Shown in pieces: positions 17,822 through 26,960 of a DNA stretch of 64,000 bases (the first letter of the stretch is position 1; the number at the start of each line of letters is the position of its first letter). A program made the position numbers and the translations under genes. The notes under the pieces were generated by a model. That model saw only the letters and a program-made list of their open reading frames with translations, did not search any database and was not told the origin of the DNA. This DNA is from Deltaproteobacteria bacterium (GTDB lineage Bacteria > Myxococcota_A > Polyangia > Polyangiales > Polyangiaceae): NCBI GenBank assembly GCA_016218915.1, contig JACRCQ010000016.1, positions 146,009 to 210,008 of the forward strand. The letters run 5' to 3'.

Positions 17822-20800
17822 TCACTCCGTGGGCTGGCTGGCAGGCTTCCGAGGCTCTTCGTCCTTGCCCCCTGTGACGTACAGCAGCATGGCAGGAAGC
17901 GCGGGAAGCGACAGGATCATCCCCATGATCAGGCCGCCGATGACGACCGTGGCGAGGGGCCGTTGAACTTCGGCCCCTTTGCCCGTTGCGATCGCCGCAG
18001 GCACGAACCCGACCGCAGCGATCAGCGCCGTGCTGATGCGCGCCCGCAGCGATGCCAGGGCAGCCTGCCGAACACGCTCGCGCTTGGGAAGGTCCAGAGA
18101 GATCGGCAGAAGGTTGCTCGTCATGACGATTCCCGTGATGACCGAGACACCACACAACGCCACGAACCCCACACCCGCCGGGATGCTGAAGGGCAGACCG
18201 CGAATCCACAGCGCGATCACGCCGCCCGCAAGAGCGAAGGGGAGGTTGAGCATGGTCACGACGGCGTAGCGTACCTTGCCGAAGGTGATGACCAGCATCA
18301 GGGCGATGATTCCGAGCGCGATGGGGATGAGCATGGCAAGGTCGTTGCGCGCCTGGATGAAGTTCTGGAACTGGCCTCCCCACTCCAGCTGGACACCTCG
18401 TGGGACCTCGACGCTCCGGGCTCGCTCCTTGGCCTCTTGCACGAATCCCACCATGTCGCGTCCCCGGACGTTGGCCTGCACCACGACGCGCCGTTGCATC
18501 TGCTCGCGGCTGATCTGGACGATGGTTCGATCCTGCTCGATGTCCGCGACCATGGAAACGGGCACCGGTTTGCCCTTCTGCGTGGTGATGGGAAGCCTTC
18601 CGAGCTGGGAGCTGTTCTGGATGGATTCGCTACCGAAGCGAAGGATCAGATCGAAGACGGGTTCGCCTTCGCGCACGACCCCCACGGGCAAACCCGCCCG
18701 CGTGGTTGCCAGCAGATCCAGCACCGCGCGAGGTTGTACTCCAAGCCGTCCTGCGCGCTCGCGGTCCACCAACACGCGTATCGACGGCAGTCCGAAAGAG
18801 ACTTCCCTGCGCACGTCAGCCGCACCAGGAACTGCCATCAAGGTCTTGCGGATCTTCTCGGCGGTATCGTTGAGTTGCTCCAGATCGCTTCCGAACACCT
18901 TGACCACCACATCGCCTCTGGCGCCTGCGACGATGTCATTGACGCGCATCTCGATTGGCTGGCTGAAGGCATTGATGGTGGCAGGCACACGACGGCTCAC
19001 CTTCGCTGAAAGCTCGTCGACGAGTTTCTCCGGGGTGAGCCCTTTGCGCCACTGCTCGCGAGGTTTGAGGATCACGAATACGTCGCTCGATTCGGGGCCT
19101 GCCGGATCGACCGCGCCTTCGGGGCGCCCGATGCGGTTCACGACCGTCTCGACTTCGGGAGTCTCCTTGAGGGCCTGCTCGGTTTCCTTGCCGAGGGCGA
19201 TGGCCTGGGTGAGCGACGTGCTCGGAGGGCGCAGCGCATCGACCGCGAACGCACCCTCGAACACCCTGGGAAGGAAGTCCGCTCCCATTCCTGCGCCGAG
19301 CCCGAGCCCCAGGGCCGTGACCAAGGCCGCTGCGGCGAGCGTGGTCTTGGGGTATTTCAGGGATCCGTCGAGAAGAGGCGCATAGTAGCGTTTGGCCACG
19401 CGGGTCAGCCAGGGATCGGCGGGAGCTCCCGGCTTGCCCGCTGTCAAGACCCAGCCGGCCACGGCGGGAACGAACACCAAGGCATACAGAAGTGAGCCCG
19501 CGAGCATGAACACGAGGGACAGGACCACAGGCCGGAACATCTTGCCTTCGATTCCCGACAACGTGGCGAGGGGAAGGAAGACCAGGAGCGTGATGATCAC
19601 CCCGAACACCGCTGGCCGGGCGACGTGCATCATGGCGTCGAGCAAGGCCCGGATCCGCTTCTGCTTGTCATGCTCACCATGAGAGTCGGTCAAGGCGTGC
19701 TCGACGGTCAGAACCGTGCCTTCCACCACGATACCGAAGTCGACCGCGCCGAGGGACATGACATTACCGCTGTAGCCGACCAGCTTCAGGCCGATGAATC
19801 CCACGAGCAGCGAGAAGGGAATGGCTCCGGCCACCAGAAACCCTGCCCGGAGACTTCCCAGGGTCAACACCAGGCACAACACCGTGATCAACGCGCCTTC
19901 GCTCAGGTTCTTCGCGATGGTCTTGATGACCCCGTTGATGAACTCCGCACGGTCGTAGTAGGGCTCGATGACCAGATCGGGAGGCAGAGTCGGCTTGATT
20001 GCCTCGATGGCGGCCTTGACCCGGGTGACCACATCCCGGCTGTTCTGCCCCTTGAGCATCAGCACGCTCGCTCCGACGATCTCCCCACGCCCGTCGCGTG
20101 TCATCGCCCCCTGACGCAGCGCCGGTCCGGTATCCACCTCGGCAACCTGTCCCACCCGTATGGGAACACCGTGCTCGTCGGTTCTCACCACTGTAGCCGC
20201 GATGTCCTCGACGCCGCGGAAACGTGCGTCGCCTCGCAGCACGACCTGCTCGCCGTCCTGCTCCAGATATCCGCCTCCGGACAGCGCGTTGTCTCTTTGC
20301 AGGGCGTCGCGGACCTGTTCGACGGATATTGCGTGGGCGGCCAGCCGGGCGGGGTCCAGGGTAACCCGGTATTGCTTGATGGAGCCTCCGAAGCCGACGA
20401 CCTCGATCACGCCAGGGACCTGGCGCAAGCGTGCGCCGAGCTGCCATTCCACGATCGTTCGCAGCTCTTCCTGGCTGCGGGAAGGATTGCTGGAGCGGAG
20501 CTCGAACATGTAGATCTCGCCGAGTCCGGTGGAGATCGGTCCCATCTCGGGCTTGCCGATGTCCGCGGGAATCCGATCGCGCACGAGCAGCAATCGCTCG
20601 TTGACCTGGGACCGCGCGAAGTACGTGTCCACATCGTCGACGAAGGTGAGCCACACAATCGAGATGCCGAGCTTGGTGATGCTCCGGGTTTGCTTGAGGC
20701 CGGGCAGTCCGGCCATCGCGCGTTCGACCGGCTGGGTGACCTGGGTCTCCATCTCCGTGGCACTGAGGGCGGGTGCCCGGGTGACCACCTGCACCTGCAC

Positions 20801-20929
20801 CGGGGTCACGTCAGGCACCGCGTCGATGGGAAGGCGCGACAGCGACCAGAGTCCGATGGCCATCACGATCGCTGCCACGAGCAGCGCCAGCAGGCGATTT
20901 TCGGCGGCCCAGCGTACCAGAGCGCTCAT
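17822..20929 (-). CDS. czcA: CzcA-type heavy-metal efflux RND pump
   Basis: 1035 residues, the full RND length with twelve predicted membrane helices and two large periplasmic loops. The HME-RND signature in TM4 reads AVDFGIVVEGTVLTVEHAL, placing it in the heavy-metal branch rather than HAE drug pumps. It uses proton influx to drive metal cations out through a tripartite channel. Its start overlaps the stop of the membrane fusion gene by 4 bases. Metal specificity (Co/Zn/Cd against Cu/Ag) cannot be fixed; no Met-rich copper cluster stands out. The last 20 residues (DEEPRKPASQPTE) are hydrophilic. Confidence 0.95.
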   Translation of the reverse strand: MSALVRWAAENRLLALLVAAIVMAIGLWSLSRLPIDAVPDVTPVQVQVVTRAPALSATEMETQVTQPVERAMAGLPGLKQTRSITKLGISIVWLTFVDDVDTYFARSQVNERLLLVRDRIPADIGKPEMGPISTGLGEIYMFELRSSNPSRSQEELRTIVEWQLGARLRQVPGVIEVVGFGGSIKQYRVTLDPARLAAHAISVEQVRDALQRDNALSGGGYLEQDGEQVVLRGDARFRGVEDIAATVVRTDEHGVPIRVGQVAEVDTGPALRQGAMTRDGRGEIVGASVLMLKGQNSRDVVTRVKAAIEAIKPTLPPDLVIEPYYDRAEFINGVIKTIAKNLSEGALITVLCLVLTLGSLRAGFLVAGAIPFSLLVGFIGLKLVGYSGNVMSLGAVDFGIVVEGTVLTVEHALTDSHGEHDKQKRIRALLDAMMHVARPAVFGVIITLLVFLPLATLSGIEGKMFRPVVLSLVFMLAGSLLYALVFVPAVAGWVLTAGKPGAPADPWLTRVAKRYYAPLLDGSLKYPKTTLAAAALVTALGLGLGAGMGADFLPRVFEGAFAVDALRPPSTSLTQAIALGKETEQALKETPEVETVVNRIGRPEGAVDPAGPESSDVFVILKPREQWRKGLTPEKLVDELSAKVSRRVPATINAFSQPIEMRVNDIVAGARGDVVVKVFGSDLEQLNDTAEKIRKTLMAVPGAADVRREVSFGLPSIRVLVDRERAGRLGVQPRAVLDLLATTRAGLPVGVVREGEPVFDLILRFGSESIQNSSQLGRLPITTQKGKPVPVSMVADIEQDRTIVQISREQMQRRVVVQANVRGRDMVGFVQEAKERARSVEVPRGVQLEWGGQFQNFIQARNDLAMLIPIALGIIALMLVITFGKVRYAVVTMLNLPFALAGGVIALWIRGLPFSIPAGVGFVALCGVSVITGIVMTSNLLPISLDLPKRERVRQAALASLRARISTALIAAVGFVPAAIATGKGAEVQRPLATVVIGGLIMGMILSLPALPAMLLYVTGGKDEEPRKPASQPTE

Positions 20930-22074
20930 TGTCGTGAGACCTCTCCGCGGAGCAGAAAGGCCCCTTGCACCACAATCCTCTCCCCACGGGCCAGGCCTTC
21001 GGAGATCTCCGAGACCTCCGCCGTACGTCGAGCCACGTTCACTTGACGTACTTCATAGTGTCCCTTGCTGCGCTCCACGAACACCACATCGTCGTCGTCG
21101 AGCGGCTGCACCGCGGAAGAAGGAACGAGCAGCAGGCCCGGAAGCTGGAGCACCTGGATCGAAGCGCGCACGAAGAAGCCTGGGCGCAGCTCTCCGCTCG
21201 CATTGGGCACGACGACGCGGGCGCGAACGGACCTGGAGTGCTTGCCGAGATGCGGCTCGATGCTCGACAGCTTCCCCTGGTACGTCTTTCCGGGCTGCGC
21301 ATCCAGCGTCAACGAAACCTCGGAGCCGATTCTCAAGTAGGGCATGTCGGTCTCGAACAGCTCGAGCATCGCCCAGACCTCGCTCAGGTCCGCCACCACG
21401 AAGGCGGTGTCTTGCGGCTGCAAGTACTGTCCGAGCACCACCTCGCGCTCGACGATCACGCCGTCGATCGGCGAGGTCAGCGCGAGCACGCCTGCAGCTG
21501 CCACCCGGTCTTCGTTGGAAGGAATGCCCACGCGCAGGGCCCGAAGCCGCGCTTCTGCGGCCGCCACGTGCGCGTCGGCCTTGTCCTTCTCGCTTCGTGC
21601 CAGCCCGAGCTCCTGAGCGGTTGTGAGATCCCGCGCCGCGAGCGCCTGCTCCCGGTTGACCCGATCGGCCGTGAAGGTGGCCTCTGCCCTCGCAGACAGG
21701 TAGTCGGCTTGCGCCGCGGCAACCGCCGGCGCCACCAGGGTGACCATCTTCTGCCCCTTGTTGACCCGGTCCCCCACCTTGCCGGTCACCGAGGTCACAC
21801 GTCCCTCCAGCACCGTTCCAATGCGGGCCACCTTCTCCACATTGAAGTCCAGGGAGCCGGGCACCTGGATCTGGTGGGCAGAATCCTGGCTTCCAGCAGG
21901 CTCGACCTTCACCGCGAGTCGGTCGACGGCGGCCGGATCGAGCTGCACGATGCGCGGACCCCGGGGACCCGCATCGGCCGCGGGGGCGGCGGTCGGCTTC
22001 TCGGAACAACCGGCGGCGAGCGAGCTCGCGCACGCCAGGATCGCAACTCTGACCCATGCAGCCCATCGCTTCAT
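20926..22074 (-). CDS. czcB: RND efflux periplasmic adaptor (CzcB-like lipoprotein)
   Basis: 382 residues with lipobox AAGCS. The order is barrel, lipoyl and alpha-hairpin: GRVTSVTGKVGDRVNKGQKM, a coiled-coil hairpin (about residues 110-185) and the return lipoyl segment SPIDGVIVEREVVLGQYL. It bridges the RND pump and the TolC-type channel. Starts and stops overlap both neighbours by 4 bases, so the three-gene operon is tightly coupled. Confidence 0.94.
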   Translation of the reverse strand: MKRWAAWVRVAILACASSLAAGCSEKPTAAPAADAGPRGPRIVQLDPAAVDRLAVKVEPAGSQDSAHQIQVPGSLDFNVEKVARIGTVLEGRVTSVTGKVGDRVNKGQKMVTLVAPAVAAAQADYLSARAEATFTADRVNREQALAARDLTTAQELGLARSEKDKADAHVAAAEARLRALRVGIPSNEDRVAAAGVLALTSPIDGVIVEREVVLGQYLQPQDTAFVVADLSEVWAMLELFETDMPYLRIGSEVSLTLDAQPGKTYQGKLSSIEPHLGKHSRSVRARVVVPNASGELRPGFFVRASIQVLQLPGLLLVPSSAVQPLDDDDVVFVERSKGHYEVRQVNVARRTAEVSEISEGLARGERIVVQGAFLLRGEVSRQ

Positions 22075-23306
22075 GGCAATTCTCCCAGGATGCCGACGAT
22101 ATCACCGTAGGCGCGCCAGGCGGTCTCGATCAAGTCGAGTCTGCGGACGCGTGCGGCGGCGAGATCCCTTCGGGCGATCAGCACCTGCACCAGCTCACCC
22201 TTGCCCGCGCGCCACGCGGTGTTTGCCGCCTCGACCAGCTGCTCCGTCGCAGGCAACCCGCTGGTGTCCACGTACTGCAGAGCCTGAGCAGCGGTCTGGT
22301 ATACTTGCCAGTCGCCACGCACGCGAGCCTCCAGCGCCCCTTGCGTGGAGGTGCGCAAGGATTCTGCGCGCACGCGCTCCGCCTCGGTTCGCGCGATCTC
22401 CCCCTGGTTGCGTCGCAGCGCCGGAATCGACCATGCAAGGCCGCCGCTCACGCGCGGTTCGCCCAGGTCCCCGCGTCCGCCCGAGATGACCAGGCTCACC
22501 GGAGGGTTGCGGTCCCGGGTCGCGCGCTCTGCGGATGCCCTCCAGAACGAAGCCTCTGCTTCGTAGGCCTTGAGAAGCGCAGAGCCTTCGAGGGCGCGGC
22601 GAACCAGGTTCTGCTCGGAGCTGACCTTCATCTGCGGCAACGTTGCCGTCTCGCTCGAGGCAGGTTGACCGATGGCGGGTACGGCGGTGAGCTGCGCGAG
22701 GCGCGCCTGTGCATAGTGCAACTGCAGCTGCGCTTCGGCACGGGATTGCGCCCATCGAACGGTTTCGGACTGTGCGAAATTCCTTTCGACCAGCGTGGCT
22801 GCGTTCATCTCGTGGCGTGACGCGACCCACTGCGCTTCCTTGCGCGCCTCCTGCTCGGCCTTGATCGCCTGCTCCACGCGCGCGGCAGCCACCACCACCG
22901 CGCCCCACGCGCTCACAGCCTCACCGGTCACGCGCGCTCGTGCGTCGCGATCCGTGAGCTTGCGCCAACGAACCAGGTTCCCTGCCTCGGAGATCCGGGC
23001 CGACCGCTGGCCATTGACTTCCCAGGGAAGATACAGCTTGCCTTCCACCTCGAGCTGCGCGAGCCGCTGCCTTCCCGTCGTCACTTCCAGGTACGGATTG
23101 CCGATCGACGGCAGCCGGGCCCCCACTTCGGCGGTCTGCGCGACCCGCACCGCACCCTCGGATTCCACGACGGTAGGCGCATAGGCGCGCGCCCTCTCCA
23201 TGGCTTGCTCGAGCGTCAACCAGGCTTTCTCCTGCGCGCGCGCAGGCAGGACGGTGAGCATCGAGACGAGCCATGCTGCGATCATCCAGACATTCTTGCG
23301 GAGCAT
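22071..23306 (-). CDS. czcC: TolC-family outer-membrane channel (CzcC-like)
   Basis: 411 residues starting at MLRKNVWMIAAW, with a cleavable signal ending PARAQ. The mature protein is alpha-helical with the paired repeats of the TolC/OEP family (LTLEQAMERARAYAPTV at the N-terminus, WRAGKGELVQVLIARRDL near the C-terminus). The frame is open to 23378, but the internal ATG gives the signal peptide. First gene of the czcCBA operon; the 253 bases upstream (to 23559) are the likely promoter region, where I found no clear metal-regulator dyad. Confidence 0.93.
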   Translation of the reverse strand: MLRKNVWMIAAWLVSMLTVLPARAQEKAWLTLEQAMERARAYAPTVVESEGAVRVAQTAEVGARLPSIGNPYLEVTTGRQRLAQLEVEGKLYLPWEVNGQRSARISEAGNLVRWRKLTDRDARARVTGEAVSAWGAVVVAAARVEQAIKAEQEARKEAQWVASRHEMNAATLVERNFAQSETVRWAQSRAEAQLQLHYAQARLAQLTAVPAIGQPASSETATLPQMKVSSEQNLVRRALEGSALLKAYEAEASFWRASAERATRDRNPPVSLVISGGRGDLGEPRVSGGLAWSIPALRRNQGEIARTEAERVRAESLRTSTQGALEARVRGDWQVYQTAAQALQYVDTSGLPATEQLVEAANTAWRAGKGELVQVLIARRDLAAARVRRLDLIETAWRAYGDIVGILGELP

Positions 23307-23559
23307 TCTATCGACCCGCGCGAAGTACAAGCGGGCTCCTGTGGTTCCGACGGTTGCATGATCGACAGACTCAGTCAACGAGCTGCCTATCGAGCGGCCT
23401 CATTGCAGGGGACGTGGGCAAACGGGGCGATCAGGTCCAGGAATACGGTGAAAAAGTCTTCCCGATGAACCCCTGACCTAAGATGCTCTGGAGCTCCCTC
23501 ACGTTTCTTGGGGCGAAGCCGGAGCGGGTTCCGATTGCGGCGCTGCCAACGGAGCACGG

Positions 23560-24546
23560 TCACGCGCCCTGCCGCTCGCGCAAGGTGATTCGGGGATCAC
23601 AAGCAGCGCCCTCGCTCTTGTCTCTGCGACGAGCCTCGATGATGGACACGACGACGGAGCCACCGAGCAGCAGGGCAATCACGCCCAGGGAGACAGCGGC
23701 AGGAATCTTGACCAGATCGACCGCTGCCATCTTGGCTCCGACGAACACCAGGACGGAAGCGAGCCCGATCTTGAGGCGCGAGAACTTGTCGACCATGCCC
23801 GAAAGCAGGAAGAACAGCGACCGAAGCCCGAGGATCGCGAAGATGTTGGAGGTGAACACCAGGAACGGGTCGCGCGTCACCGCGAAGATCGCCGGGATCG
23901 AGTCGAGAGCGAAGACCACGTCTGTGACTTCCACCAGGGCGAGCGCGATGAAAAGGGGCGTGGCGAGCCAGCGTGTACCGACCCGCACGAAGAAGTTGCC
24001 TTCGTGGAGCCGGTCGGACGAGGGGATCACGCGGCGCACGAGCTTCATGCTCCAGCTCTGGGTGAAGTCGCTCGCAGCACCGCGATCGCGCAAGAGCTTG
24101 ACGCCCGTGAAGATCAGGAAAGCCCCGAACACGTAGATGAGCCAGTGGAAACGTTCGAGCATCGCGGCGCCGGCGAAGATCATGACGGCGCGCAGGATCA
24201 GCGCGCTCAGGATACCCCAGAACAGCACGCGGTGCTGATGAAGGGCCGGGATGCCGAGAGAGGCGAAGATGACGACGAAAACGAAGATGTTGTCGACGGA
24301 CAAGCTCTTCTCGATCAAGTAGCCGGTCAGAAACTCCACAGCGGGTCGCGAGCCGAACTGCCACCAGACGAGGCCGTTGAAGGCGAGGGCCAGCGCGATC
24401 CACACCAGGCTCCAGCCGAGCGCCTCCTTGAACTTCACCTCGTGGGTTTTGCGGTGGAAGACACCGAGGTCCAGGGCGATCATCAAGAGGACGAACACCA
24501 CGAAGCCGATCCAGAGTGCGGGACTTCCGATGCCTGCGAGTTCCAT
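23560..24546 (-). CDS. TerC family integral membrane protein
   Basis: 328 residues with about eight or nine transmembrane helices. Family landmarks are the acidic membrane motifs EKSLSVDNIFVFVVIFA and EVTDVVFALDSIPAIFAVTRDP. TerC/Alx proteins act in metal (notably manganese) homeostasis and in tellurite resistance, and some load metal on exported enzymes. The ATG at 24546 has a good ribosome site (CAGGAGACAACGTC), so the longer frame to 24705 is rejected. It follows a small lipoprotein gene by 46 bases. I saw no yybP-ykoY riboswitch upstream. Confidence 0.92.
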   Translation of the reverse strand: MELAGIGSPALWIGFVVFVLLMIALDLGVFHRKTHEVKFKEALGWSLVWIALALAFNGLVWWQFGSRPAVEFLTGYLIEKSLSVDNIFVFVVIFASLGIPALHQHRVLFWGILSALILRAVMIFAGAAMLERFHWLIYVFGAFLIFTGVKLLRDRGAASDFTQSWSMKLVRRVIPSSDRLHEGNFFVRVGTRWLATPLFIALALVEVTDVVFALDSIPAIFAVTRDPFLVFTSNIFAILGLRSLFFLLSGMVDKFSRLKIGLASVLVFVGAKMAAVDLVKIPAAVSLGVIALLLGGSVVVSIIEARRRDKSEGAACDPRITLRERQGA

Positions 24547-24592
24547 GACGTTGTCTCCTGACGATGAGAAGCTCGGTACGAGCAGGACGCCG

Positions 24593-24805
24593 CTAACGGA
24601 GCATGTGATGACGATCGAACGACGAGCGCTCTGCTCGGGCGGGAGCCGGCTTCGGTGAGTCGGGAGACGCCTGGCGCTCAGGGGCCTGGGAAGTGACCAC
24701 GTCATTCGGGGAGGCTTCCTCGGCCTGGCCCATGCCTGTGGACAGGCAGCCGGACAGTGCGATAGCGCTAGAAACGATGAACAGCGAGATGATGAACGGT
24801 TTCAT
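24593..24805 (-). CDS. Small hypothetical lipoprotein
   Basis: 70 residues starting MKPFIISLFIV, lipobox ALSGCL. The mature part is low-complexity, rich in Ser/Pro/Ala/Glu (QAPERQASPDSPKPAPA), ending HHMLR. It is in the same transcription direction as terC and divergent from a similar small lipoprotein at 25215; both share an LSGC or LGGC anchor and lack a folded domain. Function unknown. Confidence 0.65.
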   Translation of the reverse strand: MKPFIISLFIVSSAIALSGCLSTGMGQAEEASPNDVVTSQAPERQASPDSPKPAPARAERSSFDRHHMLR

Positions 24806-25214
24806 GGGCGTATCCTCGTGGGATGGGAGTCGTCGGGTTTCTTCTCGGCGGCGCGAATGATCCAGGGCTCTTGCCGCGATGAGCCGAATCTGGGTCTCGC
24901 TCGAATGTCGGTCAATTGAGGGAGTTTCGACACGATCGTTCGTTAAAACCAAAGCATCGATGGTGCCCTAACCCAAGGCTGAGCCGGCCCGGATCATCCA
25001 CCTGTGGAACTCGGGCACGCAGCACCCGTTGGCCATGCACAGGGTCCGTCCGGCCATCTCGGCGCAACGGCCGGACGGAGCCAGGACATGTCGGGTTTGC
25101 GGACAGAAACCTTCGACTCTTCCTCGGTTGACCGACAGGTTCCAGCACCCATCATTGTGGAGAGGAAATGGAAAACGAGTGCGGTGTTGGACGACGGCAC
25201 CAAGGAGATTCCCG
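24806..25214. other. 409-bp divergent intergenic region
   Basis: Lies between two divergently transcribed small lipoprotein genes. It contains a long GC-rich inverted repeat (25046-25078) and AT-richer patches near 24930-24960 (cgttcgttaaaacc) that could be promoters. The minus-strand open frame crossing it (24968-25774) has no recognisable content. Confidence 0.5.
25046..25078. repeat. Perfect 10-bp inverted repeat
   Basis: CCGTCCGGCC at 25046-25055 and GGCCGGACGG at 25069-25078 with a 13-base loop. It is in the divergent promoter region, about 140 bases ahead of the lipoprotein start at 25215, and could act as an attenuator or regulator site in that leader. Confidence 0.6.
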
Positions 25215-25418
25215 ATGAAACACACACTTCTCTTCATTCTGGGTTCTGCCGTTCTCGTGCTCGGAGGCTGCATGAGCTCGACCCAATCGAGCCTCGCGGG
25301 TGGCGAGACGGCGCCAGCCAATCGCGACCTGTCATTGACCGTCGATCTCGAGACAGGGCGGGTCCGTGTCCTGGACCCCGTCGCTCTGCAACGAAACGAA
25401 GCGGAAGAAAAGCGGTAG
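25215..25418 (+). CDS. Small hypothetical lipoprotein
   Basis: 67 residues from ATG at 25215, preceded by the ribosome site AAGGAGATTCCCG. Signal MKHTLLFILGSAVLVLGGC, then a short acidic/basic tail (LSLTVDLETGRVRVLDPVALQ). The clean signal and ribosome site support expression. No family. Confidence 0.68.
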   Translation: MKHTLLFILGSAVLVLGGCMSSTQSSLAGGETAPANRDLSLTVDLETGRVRVLDPVALQRNEAEEKR

Positions 25419-26116
25419 TCCCTTCGAGTCGCGCCTGCCAGGTTCGGAGGATAATACAGGTGTCCACATTGCGGAGTCGAGCAGACGCGTCTGATGCCGT
25501 CGATCGGTTCCTTCTTGAGCTGCAACCATTGCCTGCAGGCGCTGACGTCCGCAGAAGGGCCGTCGGCAACGGGTACGAGCCGGGCACGACAGCGCCGAGT
25601 TGAGGGGCTTTCGGGCATACAAGCGCAGACCTGATTCGTGATCGGAGCGTTGGTGCATCGGTTCGTCCATGTTCCACCGGAATCACAGCTCTCGCCGTCG
25701 TGCCGCAGCAGCGTGAACAAATTCGCGACGACCTGTCGCTCGCCGCCGCCTCCCCGCACTTGGGCCAGATTCACGCGCGTGCCCCCCTGGCGGCGGCTCG
25801 CTCATCCCGCTTTGGCGAGCGTGTAGGGCGCGGGGGCAGCGGGTAGCGGGTAGCGGGTAGCGGGTAGCGGGTAGCGGGTAGCGGTCGTGTGGCCGGCATG
25901 GCAGCGCTCGCTGGCTCGCTTGCCCCTTGCCGCTCGCCTCTGCCCGCTGGCCCTACTCGCTGGCCTTACTCGCTTGCCGCTGCCGGCCTGCGTTTGCCGC
26001 TTGCTCGCTGGTTGCCCGCCTGCCGGCGAGCGGGCTTCGCTTGGGTCGCGCACCTTGCGTGCCAGCTGCCAGCTTGCAGCCACTTCACCGCAATTTCGCT
26101 GTCACGCAAGCTGCGC
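25419..26116. other. Gene-poor, low-complexity region
   Basis: About 700 bases without a supported gene. The first 400 bases are ordinary GC-rich sequence with no credible frame. From 25838 there is a heptanucleotide repeat, then roughly 200 bases of degenerate ctcgctggc/cttgccgct text that looks like decayed short repeats. It runs into the four-helix-bundle remnant. Confidence 0.55.
25838..25885 (+). repeat. Heptanucleotide tandem repeat (AGCGGGT)
   Basis: Six perfect consecutive copies of AGCGGGT (25838-25879) and a partial seventh. A 7-bp unit is not frame-preserving, so it is non-coding or phase-variable in nature. It stands at the edge of a low-complexity stretch. Confidence 0.9.
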
Positions 26117-26386
26117 GTGGGTGGGCGACTCGACGCCTGGACAGTCGCCTTCGAGGCCCTGGTCGAAGGCGATCGCATCAGCAAAGCGATCCCTCGCGGA
26201 TACGGCAAACGCAAGGACCAGCTCGCTCGTGCGCTGCAGGGCGCATTCACGCTCACCAGCGAAGCGGCAGCGCGCACCGGGGATGATCGCGCCTGCCGGT
26301 TTCGCTGGGCGCGAGCCGAAGCCAATGAAGCCGCCGCTGTGCTCGGAGCGCGGAGCTGGCAGACGCCTTTTCCGAGGACTCTCTGA
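26117..26386 (+). pseudogene. Four-helix-bundle (S23/IVP-like) protein, decayed
   Basis: From a GTG at 26117 the frame reads LDAWTVAFEALVEGDRI, then PRGYGKRKDQLARALQGAF, then SEAAARTGDDRACRFRWARAEANEAAAVL. This is the pattern of small four-helix-bundle proteins (23S rRNA intervening-sequence family) found repeatedly in myxobacterial genomes. Near 26352 the expected continuation AELADAFSEDSLSDAAAN lies in another frame, so a frameshift appears to have truncated the C-terminus. The N-terminus is also short. Its function, even when intact, is not established. Recognition is by motif pattern only. Confidence 0.45.
26145..26165 (+). repeat. 21-bp direct repeat, copy 1
   Basis: Identical to 26430-26450. 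The copy lies in the four-helix-bundle remnant (encoding AFEALV) and, with the next bases, forms a perfect 9-bp stem CGCCTTCGA/TCGAAGGCG around GGCCCTGG. Confidence 0.8.
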
Positions 26387-26429
26387 GTGATGCGGCTGCG
26401 AATTGCTTGCAGCCCATTCCTCCGCGCGA

Positions 26430-26450
26430 TCGCCTTCGAGGCCCTGGTCG
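26430..26450 (+). repeat. 21-bp direct repeat, copy 2
   Basis: Second copy, just beyond the 3' end of the DUF1269 gene. In frame it reads AIAFEALVGGGD, like the first copy, so it may be a second shard of the same gene family. The stem keeps pairing through a G-T wobble. Confidence 0.8.
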
Positions 26451-26465
26451 GAGGCGGAGACCTGC

Positions 26466-26960
26466 CTACACCGCGTTCGCCACCCGGATGGCGGCTTCAA
26501 GCTTGGCCTGATCCTCGTTCGAAAGCGAGGTCTGAACGATGGTACCGCCAGTTTCCCGGAGCGCATCGAGCACCTTGTCGAAAGTCATCTGCCTGGCCAG
26601 CACGAACAGCACGGATGTGCCTGGTTGAAACTTGTCGGCCAGCTCTTTCATGAACTGGTCATTGATGCCGACGTCGGAGAGCGCTCCGGCCGCCGCACCT
26701 GACGCTGCGCCCAGAACCGCCCCCAGCAAGGGGTTCATGAAGATCAGACCGATCAGCGCTCCCCAGAACGTACCGCCAACGGCTCCGTTCGCGGTCAGAC
26801 TGTAGGCTTGGTGAAGCTTGACCTTGCCGTTCGCCTTCTTCTCGGCAACAACGGAATCCTCGAGGTCGATCAAGTAGTCTTGCTGCATCGCTGCAAACTT
26901 GAGCCTGACCTCCCGGGCTTTGAACTCTGATTCATACGCGATTGCTATGAGAGTACTCAT
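26466..26960 (-). CDS. DUF1269 membrane protein
   Basis: 164 residues. N-terminal SxLIAIAYESEFKAREVRLKF and the acidic LIDLEDSVVAEK block match DUF1269, followed by a glycine-rich hydrophobic centre (GTFWGALIGLIFMNPLLGAVLGAASGAAAGAL) that may insert in the membrane, and a C-terminal alpha/beta part (TSVLFVLARQMTFDKVLDAL). The family is of unknown function and often found with stress genes. Divergent from the Pal-like gene across 478 bases. Confidence 0.88.
   Translation of the reverse strand: MSTLIAIAYESEFKAREVRLKFAAMQQDYLIDLEDSVVAEKKANGKVKLHQAYSLTANGAVGGTFWGALIGLIFMNPLLGAVLGAASGAAAGALSDVGINDQFMKELADKFQPGTSVLFVLARQMTFDKVLDALRETGGTIVQTSLSNEDQAKLEAAIRVANAV

Noticed and set aside
24547..24800. 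Manganese riboswitch ahead of terC
   Set aside because: No yybP-ykoY-like paired elements were recognised, and most of this span is a lipoprotein gene.
24968..25774. 268-residue minus-strand frame across the small lipoprotein
   Set aside because: Overlaps a gene with signal and ribosome site; no recognisable domain.
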